From Planctomycetota bacterium (lineage in GTDB: Bacteria > Planctomycetota > Phycisphaerae > Phycisphaerales > UBA1924), in contig JAGWZK010000001.1 of NCBI GenBank assembly GCA_018968885.1, positions 124,001 to 188,000 of the forward strand: 64,000 nucleotides of DNA. Reading direction: 5' to 3'. The notes beneath the pieces were generated by a model. That model was not told the DNA's origin. It searched no databases and worked only from the letters and a program-made list of their open reading frames with translations. Shown in pieces: positions 44,601 to 52,646 of this stretch (the stretch's first letter is position 1; each line of letters starts with the position of its first letter). Made by a program: the position numbers and the translations under genes.

Positions 44601-44645
44601 TAGAGGGGTGTCGCGACATCGGAGTCGCGGCAGGAGGCACTCGTC

Positions 44646-46220
44646 ATGGCAAACTCATTGCTCTTCAATGTGATCAAGCAGTTCTTCGCGCAGCCGACGC
44701 AGACTGTGAATCAGGCGGGTGGTGTGGCGTACACACTGTCGCCGCAGCAGTCGCTGGCGCAGTATGCCGCGACGGGATGCTTCAATGGCACGTTTTATGC
44801 GGATGAGCAGTCGCAGTTGAACGCGGTGCTGGACTTGGCTCAGCGCGTGGAGCCGGAGTTTGTGGCGCGAGTCGCGCTGTATGCGCGGCAGAACCACATG
44901 AAGGACACACCCGCGCTGCTGCTGGCGGTGCTCTCGGTGGTGTCGCCGGGATTGATGGCGGAGATCTTTGATCGCGTCATCGATTCGCCGCGGATGCTGC
45001 GGACCTTTGTGCAGATCATGCGTTCGGGTGTGACTGGTCGGCGCAGCTTGGGAACATTGCCAAAGCGGTGCATTCAGCAATGGCTGGAAGGGCGCAGTGA
45101 TGCGCAGATACTGGCCGGGTCGGTGGGTAAGAGCCCATCGCTGGCTGACATCGTGAAGATGGTGCACCCCAAGCCCCAGGATGCGACGCGTGCCGCGTTG
45201 TATGCATGGCTGATCGGTCGGCCGTATGAAGTGGCGCAGTTGCCGGAGGTGGTGAAGGAGTACTTGGCCTTCAGCGCGAATCCGGAGATGTTCTCAGGAG
45301 CGGATACGCCCAAGGTGCCTCTGGAGTTGTTGGCGGGGCTCAACTTGTCGCGCCGGCATTGGAAGCAGATGGCGCGGAACCTGTCTTGGCAGGGTCTGCG
45401 CATGAATCTGAACACGCTGGCGCGGCACGGCGCGCTCGAGGATGCGTCGCTGGTGCATGATCTGTCGCGGAAGCTGATGGATCCGCACGAACTGGCGAAG
45501 GCGCGGGTACTGCCATACCAAATTCTCGCGGCGTATGTGTCCTTGAGCGATGAAGTGCCCTTTGCCCTGCGTCATGCGTTGCAGGCGGCGATGGAGCAGT
45601 CCGTACTGGCTGTGCCCAAGACCGTCGGGGATGTGTGGGTGATGGTGGATGTGTCGGGATCGATGCAAAGCCCCATCACCGGGCACCGCAAGGGCGCAAC
45701 GACCGTGATGCGCTGCGTGGATGTGGCAGCGTTGATCGCAACCACGATCACGCGGCAGAACCCACGGGCCCAAGTGCTGGCGTTCTCGGATCGCGTGGAA
45801 CCTTTCCATGTGAATCGAGATGCGACAGTGCTGGACCAGGCGGTGAAACTCGCGGCGTTGCCATCAGGCGGAACTGACTGCTCTTTGCCCTTGAAGGAGT
45901 TGAACAGGCGACACGCGACTGGCGACCTGGTGATTTATGTCTCGGATAACGAGTCGTGGATCGACAGCGCGGGAAAGAGTGTGGGAAATGGTTCAACGGG
46001 AATGATGGAGGAATGGACGAAGTTCCAACGTCGAAATCCCAAGGCCAAGTTGGTGTGCCTGGACTTGCAGCCCTCTTCGACGACGCAAGCCCACGAGCGC
46101 GGCGACATCCTGAACATCGGCGGCTTCTCCGACGCTGTGTTCACCATGATCTCGGAGTTTGGATCCGGCACGATGCACCCTGACCACTGGGTCGGAGAGA
46201 TCGAGCGGATGAATCTGTAA
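44646..46220 (+). CDS. rsr: Ro60/TROVE-domain RNA-binding protein (bacterial Rsr)
   Basis: 524 residues from the ATG at 44646, behind AGGAGG. A ring of HEAT-like helices (about 20-325: RVALYARQNHMKDTPALLLAVLS-type repeats, LPKRCIQQWL) forms the TROVE domain. A vWA domain (330-520) has the metal motif DVSGSMQS at about 335, SGGTDCSLP and YVSDNESW. Ro binds misfolded RNA ends in its central hole and Y RNA on the outside. The operon context (rtcR, structured RNA, rtcB) matches the Salmonella rsr-yrl-rtc arrangement. Confidence 0.95.
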   Translation: MANSLLFNVIKQFFAQPTQTVNQAGGVAYTLSPQQSLAQYAATGCFNGTFYADEQSQLNAVLDLAQRVEPEFVARVALYARQNHMKDTPALLLAVLSVVSPGLMAEIFDRVIDSPRMLRTFVQIMRSGVTGRRSLGTLPKRCIQQWLEGRSDAQILAGSVGKSPSLADIVKMVHPKPQDATRAALYAWLIGRPYEVAQLPEVVKEYLAFSANPEMFSGADTPKVPLELLAGLNLSRRHWKQMARNLSWQGLRMNLNTLARHGALEDASLVHDLSRKLMDPHELAKARVLPYQILAAYVSLSDEVPFALRHALQAAMEQSVLAVPKTVGDVWVMVDVSGSMQSPITGHRKGATTVMRCVDVAALIATTITRQNPRAQVLAFSDRVEPFHVNRDATVLDQAVKLAALPSGGTDCSLPLKELNRRHATGDLVIYVSDNESWIDSAGKSVGNGSTGMMEEWTKFQRRNPKAKLVCLDLQPSSTTQAHERGDILNIGGFSDAVFTMISEFGSGTMHPDHWVGEIERMNL

Positions 46221-46263
46221 GCACTATCAAAGCCCGGCGGCTGCTCGTGATCACCTGCGGCCA

Positions 46264-46366
46264 CTGTCCGGGATCGAACACCGGTCCGAATGTTTGTCGG
46301 GAGTACATTCGAAACTGTAGCCTCTCGGCCTAGATCCTTGTCGCTCCGGTGTTCGATCTCGCACAG
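46264..46366 (+). ncRNA. Candidate Y-like RNA: Ro-binding stem module
   Basis: Bases 46264-46284 pair with 46346-46366 over 21 positions, with one C-C mismatch (46268/46362) and one G-T wobble (46271/46359). The top of the 5' strand reads GGTCCGAATG and the 3' strand CCTTGTCGCTCC. Vertebrate Y RNAs carry GGUCCGAAGG opposite CUUGAC at the Ro site, so both strands show the signature. A second hairpin, CGAATGT/ACATTCG (46287-46293, 46305-46311), is an alternative fold of the same motif. It lies between Ro60 and rtcB, the position of Y RNA genes in other bacteria. Confidence 0.6.
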
Positions 46367-46393
46367 GTTGTCTTGGTCTACTTCTCATCGAAT

Positions 46394-46503
46394 GCCATCT
46401 GGTGTACATTGGCGAAATCTGCCGCGAGGCAGAAAGTGGGTTCGAATCCCACCCCGCCGCGAAAGCGGTGGTGATCTCACTGGGTAATTGATTGTCGATG
46501 AGA
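46394..46503 (+). ncRNA. Candidate Y-like RNA: tRNA-mimic module (YrlA-like)
   Basis: Elements in order: GCCA/TGGC hairpin (46394-46413); TCTGCC-GCGA-GGCAGA hairpin (46418-46433, GNRA loop); a perfect T-arm GTGGG-TTCGAAT-CCCAC (46436-46452); CCGC-GAAA-GCGG hairpin (46457-46468, GNRA loop); and TCTCA/TGAGA stem (46475-46503) with a GGG-containing loop like a D-arm. T-arm, capped acceptor-like stem, then D-like arm is the permuted tRNA layout described for YrlA. No full cloverleaf with a free acceptor end forms, so it is not an ordinary tRNA gene. The exact ends and any link to the preceding stem module are inferred. Confidence 0.55.
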
Positions 46504-46547
46504 ATGGGCCGGGACGGTTGGTGACAACGAGGGAAAGTGAATTGCAT

Positions 46548-48038
46548 ATGAACTACGAGAGCATCATTCCAACTGGTCAGGCCACGGGCATCTTGCCGGT
46601 GGATGATGGAAAGTTGTCGCCGATCACCGTCATTGGCAATGAGGCGATCCGGCCCACCTTTGATGAAGGGTGCATCAAGCAGGCGTTGAATTCGCGGCGT
46701 GCGCCGGGTGTGAGCAAAGTGGTGTTGAACCCCGATGCCCACTGCGGCTATGGCGCGCCAGTCGGCAGCGTGCTGGTGTCGCCCACGCACATCTATCCCG
46801 GCCCGGTGGGTGTGGATATCAAATGCTCGATGTCGCTCTTGCAGCTCGATCTGCCTGCGGAAGCGGTGGCGGACAAGCGCACGCGGCGGGCCATCATCAA
46901 TGCAATCATGGACCGCTCACCAACGGGAACCGGCCGTGGTCAGCGGCACGCCAAGAAGGGCCGGCCCGTGTCGCCACTGGCGGGCCGCGCAGCGCTCACG
47001 CAGGGTGTCTCGGCGTGGGTGTGTGATGATCTGGGTATTCCTGAGCACTGGGCAAAGCGGTGCGAAGATGCGTTTCATGTGGGGCATGATGGCTCACAGG
47101 CAGCGCTCGAAGCACGCTTGCAACAGCATGAGGCGGGAGTTTTCAAAGAGAACTTCGGCTTCAAGGTGAATCAGCTTGGCTCTTATGGCGGCGGCAACCA
47201 CTTTGGCGAGTGCGAAGTGGTGGAGGTGGCCGGCAACAATCGGGCTCGCCGCGCTGCGGAGGTCTTTGGTCTGCGCGATGGGCACGTGGCGTTTCTGTCG
47301 CACTGCGGCAGCCGCGGGATCGGGGCGGCGCTGGCGGATATTCACTTCAAAGGCATGCTCAAGAAGTTTCAGGAGTGGAACATTCCGCTGCCTGGTAATG
47401 ATCGGCAATTGGTCTACGCACCCCTGGGTTCGCCAGAGGCGAACGCGTATCTGGATGACCTGGCCCTGGGTGCCAACTTTGCGACAGTGAACCACCTTCT
47501 CATCAACGCGCTGGTGCTGGAAGCATTCCAGGAAGTGATTCCAGGCATCAAGGGTGATCTGGTGTATTTCATCAGTCACAACATCGCGCGGCAGGAAGTG
47601 GTGGATAACACTCTGCAATGGGTGCATCGCAAGGGCGCAACCCGAGCCTTCCCAGCGGGTCATCACGCCCTCAAAGAGACACCGTTCTTTGACACTGGTC
47701 ACCCGATTCTGCTGCCCGGCAACCCGCGCGATGGTTCGAGCGTGATGGTGGCGGAACCGGGCGCGGAGAAATCGTGCTACAGCGTGAATCACGGCGCGGG
47801 TCGGCGGATGAGCCGCACCGCGGCGACCAAGACGCTGAACCAGACCGAGATTGACACGCGATTTGTGGAGCAGGACATCCTGACCAACTGCCGCCAGTAT
47901 CCGATCGATGAAGCTCCAGATGCCTACAAGAACTTCGGCGATGTGCTGGACTCGGTGAAGCAGGCGGGGCTGGCAACGGAAGTGGCGAAGCTGCGAGCCC
48001 GCTTTGTGATCAAGGATGGTGACAAGGCGGATGATTGA
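46548..48038 (+). CDS. rtcB: RtcB RNA ligase
   Basis: 496 residues from the ATG at 46548 (GAGGGAAAG before it). The TTG at 46488 lies in the structured RNA region and is unlikely. Metal and catalytic motifs: DAHCGYGAPVGSV (63-75), GVDIKCSM (Cys about 93), SYGGGNHFGECE, HCGSRGIG, and SVNHGAGRRMSR, whose His forms the GMP adduct. GVDIKCSM differs from the usual GVDIGCGM. RtcB seals 2',3'-cyclic phosphate or 3'-phosphate to 5'-OH RNA ends. RtcA is absent. The terminator at 48080 ends the operon. Confidence 0.95.
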   Translation: MNYESIIPTGQATGILPVDDGKLSPITVIGNEAIRPTFDEGCIKQALNSRRAPGVSKVVLNPDAHCGYGAPVGSVLVSPTHIYPGPVGVDIKCSMSLLQLDLPAEAVADKRTRRAIINAIMDRSPTGTGRGQRHAKKGRPVSPLAGRAALTQGVSAWVCDDLGIPEHWAKRCEDAFHVGHDGSQAALEARLQQHEAGVFKENFGFKVNQLGSYGGGNHFGECEVVEVAGNNRARRAAEVFGLRDGHVAFLSHCGSRGIGAALADIHFKGMLKKFQEWNIPLPGNDRQLVYAPLGSPEANAYLDDLALGANFATVNHLLINALVLEAFQEVIPGIKGDLVYFISHNIARQEVVDNTLQWVHRKGATRAFPAGHHALKETPFFDTGHPILLPGNPRDGSSVMVAEPGAEKSCYSVNHGAGRRMSRTAATKTLNQTEIDTRFVEQDILTNCRQYPIDEAPDAYKNFGDVLDSVKQAGLATEVAKLRARFVIKDGDKADD

Positions 48039-48041
48039 AGA

Positions 48042-48070
48042 AGTACTGAGTGCCGAGTACTGAGTGCTGA
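48042..48070. repeat. Short direct repeat AGTACTGAGTGC
   Basis: AGTACTGAGTGC occurs twice, 16 bp apart, right after rtcB (about 48043-48070), just before the terminator. It is too short to assign. Confidence 0.5.
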
Positions 48071-48079
48071 GCAGAACCA

Positions 48080-48107
48080 AGCCCCGGGTGAAAACTCGGG
48101 GCTTTTT
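48080..48107 (+). terminator. Intrinsic terminator of the Ro60-rtcB operon
   Basis: AGCCCCG (48080-48086) and CGGGGCT (48097-48103) with a 10-nt loop, followed by TTTT. It is 42 nt after the rtcB stop. Confidence 0.9.
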
Positions 48108-48206
48108 GGTTTCCCTTTCAACGCAGAGGCGCCCCCAACGATGAGACACAGAAGTCAATCAGAGGAAGAGATAATGCGTTGTCGTGTCAAGGAGCACCAC
48201 CGTTGA

Positions 48207-48414
48207 TTATGGCGATGCGCTGAATGCAGTGCCGCATTCCGGACATGGCGGCTTCGCCTCCAGCCCGGCGCGGTCATAACGGCAGTGGGGACAAAGGCCA
48301 GCGTGCGGGGAGTGTGGCGCAGACCGGTGCGAGGGCGAGAATAACGATCCACATCAACAATCGAGTGACAGGTGAGGGAAATTGAGATGTCGTCTTGAAT
48401 TGCTCGCTTTTCAT
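48207..48414 (-). pseudogene. Frameshifted small membrane zinc-ribbon protein
   Basis: From the ATG at 48414 the frame gives MKSEQFKTTSQFPSPV, a membrane helix (LLMWIVILALAPVCATL), and then loses the domain. In the next (+1) frame CPHCRYDRAGLEAKPPCPECG, a typical zinc ribbon, runs to a TAA at 48207. A one-base indel near 48285-48300 would rejoin helix and ribbon. The layout matches the intact gene at 15118. It may be a decayed gene or a sequencing error. Confidence 0.5.
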
Positions 48415-48578
48415 TTTTCGTAACCTCTTGCAATATATAGCCTTAGCGAGAGCGAACAGATAACTAGAATGTCGTCGGTGGCCGTTGCATCGTCTAGGAG
48501 TTTGTGCTAGTCTAAATTGGTATCTGCTAGGAGAGTTTGGGGACAATCGGTACCGGCCACCTGTAAAGGAGCAAGCTA
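48415..48578. other. Upstream region of the CsgG-like operon
   Basis: A fairly AT-rich stretch that must hold the promoters of both the minus-strand zinc-ribbon remnant and the plus-strand lipoprotein operon. Candidate boxes such as TATATA (near 48435) and TAGTCT (near 48510) are present but not decisive. AAGGAG lies before the ATG at 48579. Confidence 0.35.
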
Positions 48579-50780
48579 ATGCGTAATCAGGAACGTTGGC
48601 ATGGTCTGCGCGCGTTGTCACCGATGATTTCTCTTCGATGGACTCGTATTTTTGCTGTTCTGTACGCTCTCGCAGGTTGCTCGTTCGTGGCTTTGGCCCA
48701 AACGAGCGGTGAAGCTCCGATGAAGGCGCGGCTGCGGGTTCAGCAGGTCTCGGCGACAGCATCGGTGAACGCTTCGACCCAAGGGTCGGCCGCGTCAACT
48801 CTTCGCCAGATACTGGACGCGGCGGACACGCAGTTGCTCAACGCGGTGGAACAGACGAGGAAGTTCGAGATGGTGCCGCGGGACTTGAACGCGGTGATTC
48901 GTGAGCAGGATCTGGCGATGAGCGGCAATGTGAACCGCCTGGATCCGCAGGCCGCCAAGGCGTTGCAGATGGCGGGCGTGAAGTATGTCGCGATTGTGAC
49001 GGTCGATAATTTCCAGGACATCACACAGACAATGCAGTTGGAAGGGGGGCTGGGAAAGACAAACGCGGAGAGGCGAGTCATCCAGCTCCAGGCGGTCATA
49101 CAAGTTGTGGAGTCCACAAAGGCCACGGTGCTTCGCTCGACGAGCGTGAAGATCGACAACTCGGCCACCAGCGAGACGATGGCAGGGGCGTCGGTAGAAG
49201 GACGGGCCACTAACGCATTGACGGGAGCCGTCGCGCGCGAACTGGCAACCCGCGCGGCAAACGAAATCACCGATGTGATCTACCCTGCAAAGGTGGTCGG
49301 CTACACGATGGGTGTGATCACGTTCAACCGAACCAAAGCCAGTGGAGTTGATATCGGGCAATATTGGGAACTCTTTGCCCCCGGGCCGAACATGGTCGAT
49401 CCGGATACTGGCGAATCGCTTGGTGCGGAGGAGGTTTCGATTGGCTGGTGCGTGATCTCCGATGCGGGGGAGAAGTTCTCCAAGGCCGCTGCGATTGTGG
49501 ATAATGGGATTGATAAAGGCACCATTCTCCGCCGTAGGAATGGTTTGCCCGCAGGAGTCGATCAGAATCAACGCGTGACGGGGAGCAGCACTCGTAGCGC
49601 AACACAAGCGGCGGAAACGACCCAGGGATTCCAACCGATCCAGACGGTTCAACCGGTGACGGGTGCGGTGAATCCGAGCGTGCCAGTTGCTGAGCGTGCC
49701 GCGCCACTATCGCCGGGTACAGCAATTCAGGGATCTCCCGCCAAGCCATCGCGACTTGCGATCTTCGTGAAAAACCGTGCGCCGGGTATTCCGGATGAAC
49801 GAGTCATGGCGATGGAGGATCAGATCACCGCCACGGCAACTGATGCCTCAATCGAGATTATCCGGCGCGAGGACGTCGCGAACGCTGTCGCCCGGTTCGC
49901 AACGGCTGGGGCCAACGCAGGAATGCGGAGCGCAGAGTCCGAAGTGGTGGATCGACTGCTCTCCGACCGTGCCAGTGCCACGTCTCTGGCCCAGATGCTG
50001 GGCGCGGATGGTTTGATCGTGGCGTCCATGTCTTCGTTTGATCGGGAGACGGCCGCGTACAACGACGGTGTGCAGGCGACCACAGTGGACACATTCGTGC
50101 TGCGCTGCACCTATGCCGTACTGGACGGTGCGAGCGGCGGATCCCTGGGGTCTGGGACGGCCGATTCCACGGCCTCATACCGGCAAACAGCTAACTTAAA
50201 GGTGACGGCCGACCCAACCAACACACTGCTGACAGACAGCGGACGTCAGATTGGGGCTGGGGTGCGAACATATTTCGCCAACCAGTCCGCGCGTCGCCCG
50301 AGTGCTGCTGTCGAGGAATGCGAGGTGCAGATCAATACCTTCCTGGCGGACATGAGAGTGCCACGGATCAATCGGGATGCCAATGGCGAGTTCAGTCTGA
50401 CCGCCGAGACGGTGGAGGTCGGTGTGTTCAATGCGGAGGTGCTTGTAGACGGCGTTTCCGTCGGTGCCGCACCGGGCACGATGCGTTTGCGCCCCGGGTT
50501 GCACAAGCTGCGGGTTCAGCGGCAGTTGTGCGAGCCGGAGGATCGGATGATCAATGTTCGACCGGGAATGATCATCTCGGTGCCATTGCGGCTCACTGCG
50601 GAGGGGCGTGCTCAGTGGATGCAGAATGCGGCGTGGTTCGACACGCTCAAGACCAATGAGAATCTGCGGGAAGTGGAGCGTGTCAAGGCCAAGGCGTTCG
50701 CCGACTTTCTGTCGAACTGCGGTTTGAAGATCAATCTGGATACCAGCGGCTGGGGTTCGCTGTTGGGCAATTTCAAGTGA
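48579..50780 (+). CDS. CsgG/FlgT-like periplasmic protein with C-terminal PEGA domain
   Basis: 733 residues. A hydrophobic signal (about 22-41, IFAVLYALAGCSFVALAQ) includes AGC, so it could be a lipoprotein. Two CsgG-like alpha/beta domains are visible: about 75-270 (LLNAVEQTRKFEMVPRDLNAVI, MAGVKYVAIVTVDNFQD) and 395-600 (LAIFVKNRAPGIPDERVMAMEDQI, MLGADGLIVASMSSFD). A Gln/Thr/Pro linker separates them. A PEGA fold (EVLVDGVSVGAAPGTMRLRPGLHKL) closes it. It leads a lipoprotein operon. Its role in envelope or secretion is inferred. Confidence 0.65.
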   Translation: MRNQERWHGLRALSPMISLRWTRIFAVLYALAGCSFVALAQTSGEAPMKARLRVQQVSATASVNASTQGSAASTLRQILDAADTQLLNAVEQTRKFEMVPRDLNAVIREQDLAMSGNVNRLDPQAAKALQMAGVKYVAIVTVDNFQDITQTMQLEGGLGKTNAERRVIQLQAVIQVVESTKATVLRSTSVKIDNSATSETMAGASVEGRATNALTGAVARELATRAANEITDVIYPAKVVGYTMGVITFNRTKASGVDIGQYWELFAPGPNMVDPDTGESLGAEEVSIGWCVISDAGEKFSKAAAIVDNGIDKGTILRRRNGLPAGVDQNQRVTGSSTRSATQAAETTQGFQPIQTVQPVTGAVNPSVPVAERAAPLSPGTAIQGSPAKPSRLAIFVKNRAPGIPDERVMAMEDQITATATDASIEIIRREDVANAVARFATAGANAGMRSAESEVVDRLLSDRASATSLAQMLGADGLIVASMSSFDRETAAYNDGVQATTVDTFVLRCTYAVLDGASGGSLGSGTADSTASYRQTANLKVTADPTNTLLTDSGRQIGAGVRTYFANQSARRPSAAVEECEVQINTFLADMRVPRINRDANGEFSLTAETVEVGVFNAEVLVDGVSVGAAPGTMRLRPGLHKLRVQRQLCEPEDRMINVRPGMIISVPLRLTAEGRAQWMQNAAWFDTLKTNENLREVERVKAKAFADFLSNCGLKINLDTSGWGSLLGNFK

Positions 50781-50813
50781 CCTGATGTGAAAGCTCTTTC
50801 GTGGGAGGTTTCA

Positions 50814-52220
50814 ATGAACGGATGTCGTGAAGGTTTTTCGTTTGGCGGAATTGTGCTGAGTGTGATGGTGTGTTGGGGTGGGTTGAGCGGGTGCCAGTCT
50901 GGGCATCGTGAAAGTTGCAAGAAGATCGATTCCGCTCTGTTCGCAGGTGATGTGAACGGAGCCGCCACTATCGCGTATGCGGAGTATCAGAACAAGGCCA
51001 ATGAGAGAGACCGAGTGGTGCGCGCATTGGATGCGGGGTCGTTGCTGCTATTGACGGGGCGACACAAGGAAAGCAGTGAGGCGCTGACGAGTGCCTACGA
51101 GGTGGTGCGGCCGTATCTGGATAGTAAAGCCGAAGACAGTGTGGCTGAAGGCGTGGCGACGACCGTGGTCAATCAAACGTTGGCAGACTACAAATCAACT
51201 CCGGTCGAACGGGTCATGCTGAATACGTTTCTTTCGATTGGACAGATGATCGATGGAAACTCCGCAGGTGCGCGGATTGAACTCAATCGGGCCAACGATT
51301 GGCAGCAGGACGCGCGCAACCGGTATGCCGCCAGTATTGAAAACGATAGAAATGCTGCACTGAAATCAGCAGGCGAGAACGGCGTGGATATGCAAAAGGC
51401 AATCCAGACACCCGGACTGTCGCGACTCACGGAGGGCTTGGAGAACATTGGCATTCAGAGCCCATACCAGAGCGCGTGGACGTCTTACTTGCGTGGTGTG
51501 TTCCTGGCATCAGCCGCTTCGGACGCTGGAGACATTTCCACAGCTCGGTCTGAACTGCGACTGGCGTGGGAGTCCTGCCCAGATGCCAGGTCAGTAATCG
51601 AGATCGACCTTGCTGCAGTGGATCGCGGTAAGATCACAAAGACTACCTGGGTCTTTGCTTTTTCCGGTCTGTGCCCAAGGCGTGAAGAACTGCGTCTGGA
51701 TATTCCTATCCCGGTTGGCAACGTCAACTATGTGTCAGCCGCGTTCCCGTTGTTGAAGTCCGTGGATGCCCATACTTCGCAGTTTGTAGTGTCGAGTGCT
51801 GAGGGTTCTGTAAATGCCCAGATGCTCATGAATGTAGAAGATGTGGTAAAGGCCGAGTACAAGCAACAGTTGCCCACCATCATCGCGCAAGAAATTCTGT
51901 CAAGCGCTCTCAAAGCTGCGGCGACCTATGGCGCAAAATCCGCGAGCAACGATAACACGACGTCATTAATCCTGCAGATTAGTGGAATTATCTACCAAGC
52001 GGCGACGACATCTGCCGACCTTCGCGGTTGGCGGACACTGCCAAAGCACATATATGTCGCACGAATTCAGACCCCGGACAACGGCAAACTGACCGTGTCA
52101 GTTCCAGGCGGGCCTGCCGTACAAGTGTCGGTGGACCCACTTGCCAACAATGGCGTTATCATCTGGCACACACAGCCAGGCACACAGTCTCTGGCAAACG
52201 TCGCGTGGAGAATGCAATGA
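50814..52220 (+). CDS. Lipoprotein of the COG3014 type
   Basis: 468 residues from the ATG at 50814 (GGGAGG site). Lipobox GGLSGC is near residue 28. The N-terminal half is helical, with TPR-like character (AATIAYAEYQNKANERDRVVRALDAG, LSIGQMIDGNSAGARIELNRAND). The C-terminal half has beta strands ending in VSVDPLANNGVIIWH. The family is found beside YcfL and LpoB genes in gamma-proteobacteria, and that order holds here. The stop overlaps the next ATG (ATGA). Confidence 0.65.
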   Translation: MNGCREGFSFGGIVLSVMVCWGGLSGCQSGHRESCKKIDSALFAGDVNGAATIAYAEYQNKANERDRVVRALDAGSLLLLTGRHKESSEALTSAYEVVRPYLDSKAEDSVAEGVATTVVNQTLADYKSTPVERVMLNTFLSIGQMIDGNSAGARIELNRANDWQQDARNRYAASIENDRNAALKSAGENGVDMQKAIQTPGLSRLTEGLENIGIQSPYQSAWTSYLRGVFLASAASDAGDISTARSELRLAWESCPDARSVIEIDLAAVDRGKITKTTWVFAFSGLCPRREELRLDIPIPVGNVNYVSAAFPLLKSVDAHTSQFVVSSAEGSVNAQMLMNVEDVVKAEYKQQLPTIIAQEILSSALKAAATYGAKSASNDNTTSLILQISGIIYQAATTSADLRGWRTLPKHIYVARIQTPDNGKLTVSVPGGPAVQVSVDPLANNGVIIWHTQPGTQSLANVAWRMQ

Positions 52221-52621
52221 AGTGCTTTTACTCATTGATGACGGTGACACTTCTGTTGGCCGGATGCGCTCCTTCCAACAACATCGTGTCCACCCGCTCA
52301 GCACCCAGTCCCAATGCCGTTTCCGTCAAGCAGGAAATGCATGACATTGTCGCCGCAGCAAACCTCACACTTGGTGAAGTTCGCCTTGCCCGCACACCGG
52401 GGGGCGTGCTGAAGGCCGAAGTGGAACTACTCAACAACACCAGCGCGACCCAGCGCATGGCCTACCGATTTGAGTGGTTTGATCCAACGGGTGTACGCAT
52501 AGAGTCTATGCAGTCGCAGTTGCTTCCCGGGTCCGTGCCGCCCGGGGGAGTGCAGACACTGACCTCTGTGGCTCCGTCCGAGAAGGCAAGTGATTTCCGG
52601 TTGCAGATGCTGCGTCGGTAA
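52217..52621 (+). CDS. YcfL-family lipoprotein (DUF1425)
   Basis: 134 residues from the ATG at 52217, which overlaps the upstream stop by four bases. Lipobox LLAGC (about residue 17), then a single Ig-like domain: EVRLARTPGGVLKAEVELLNNTSATQRMAYRFEWFDPTG matches the YcfL signature (L-x-N-x-x-x-x-x-x-x-Y-R-F-x-W-x-D). In E. coli YcfL lies beside LpoB, as here. Outer-membrane or periplasmic location is expected. Confidence 0.8.
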   Translation: MKCFYSLMTVTLLLAGCAPSNNIVSTRSAPSPNAVSVKQEMHDIVAAANLTLGEVRLARTPGGVLKAEVELLNNTSATQRMAYRFEWFDPTGVRIESMQSQLLPGSVPPGGVQTLTSVAPSEKASDFRLQMLRR

Positions 52622-52646
52622 TCTTTTTTGAACTGAGGAGTGCATC

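Noticed and set aside
46436..46452. A normal tRNA gene ending at 46460
   Set aside because: Only the T-arm is canonical; no 7-bp acceptor stem can form with upstream sequence and no anticodon loop is present.
46290..46487. 65-residue ORF between Ro60 and rtcB
   Set aside because: Overlaps the paired RNA structure, has no ribosome site and Arg/Ser-rich shadow-like composition.
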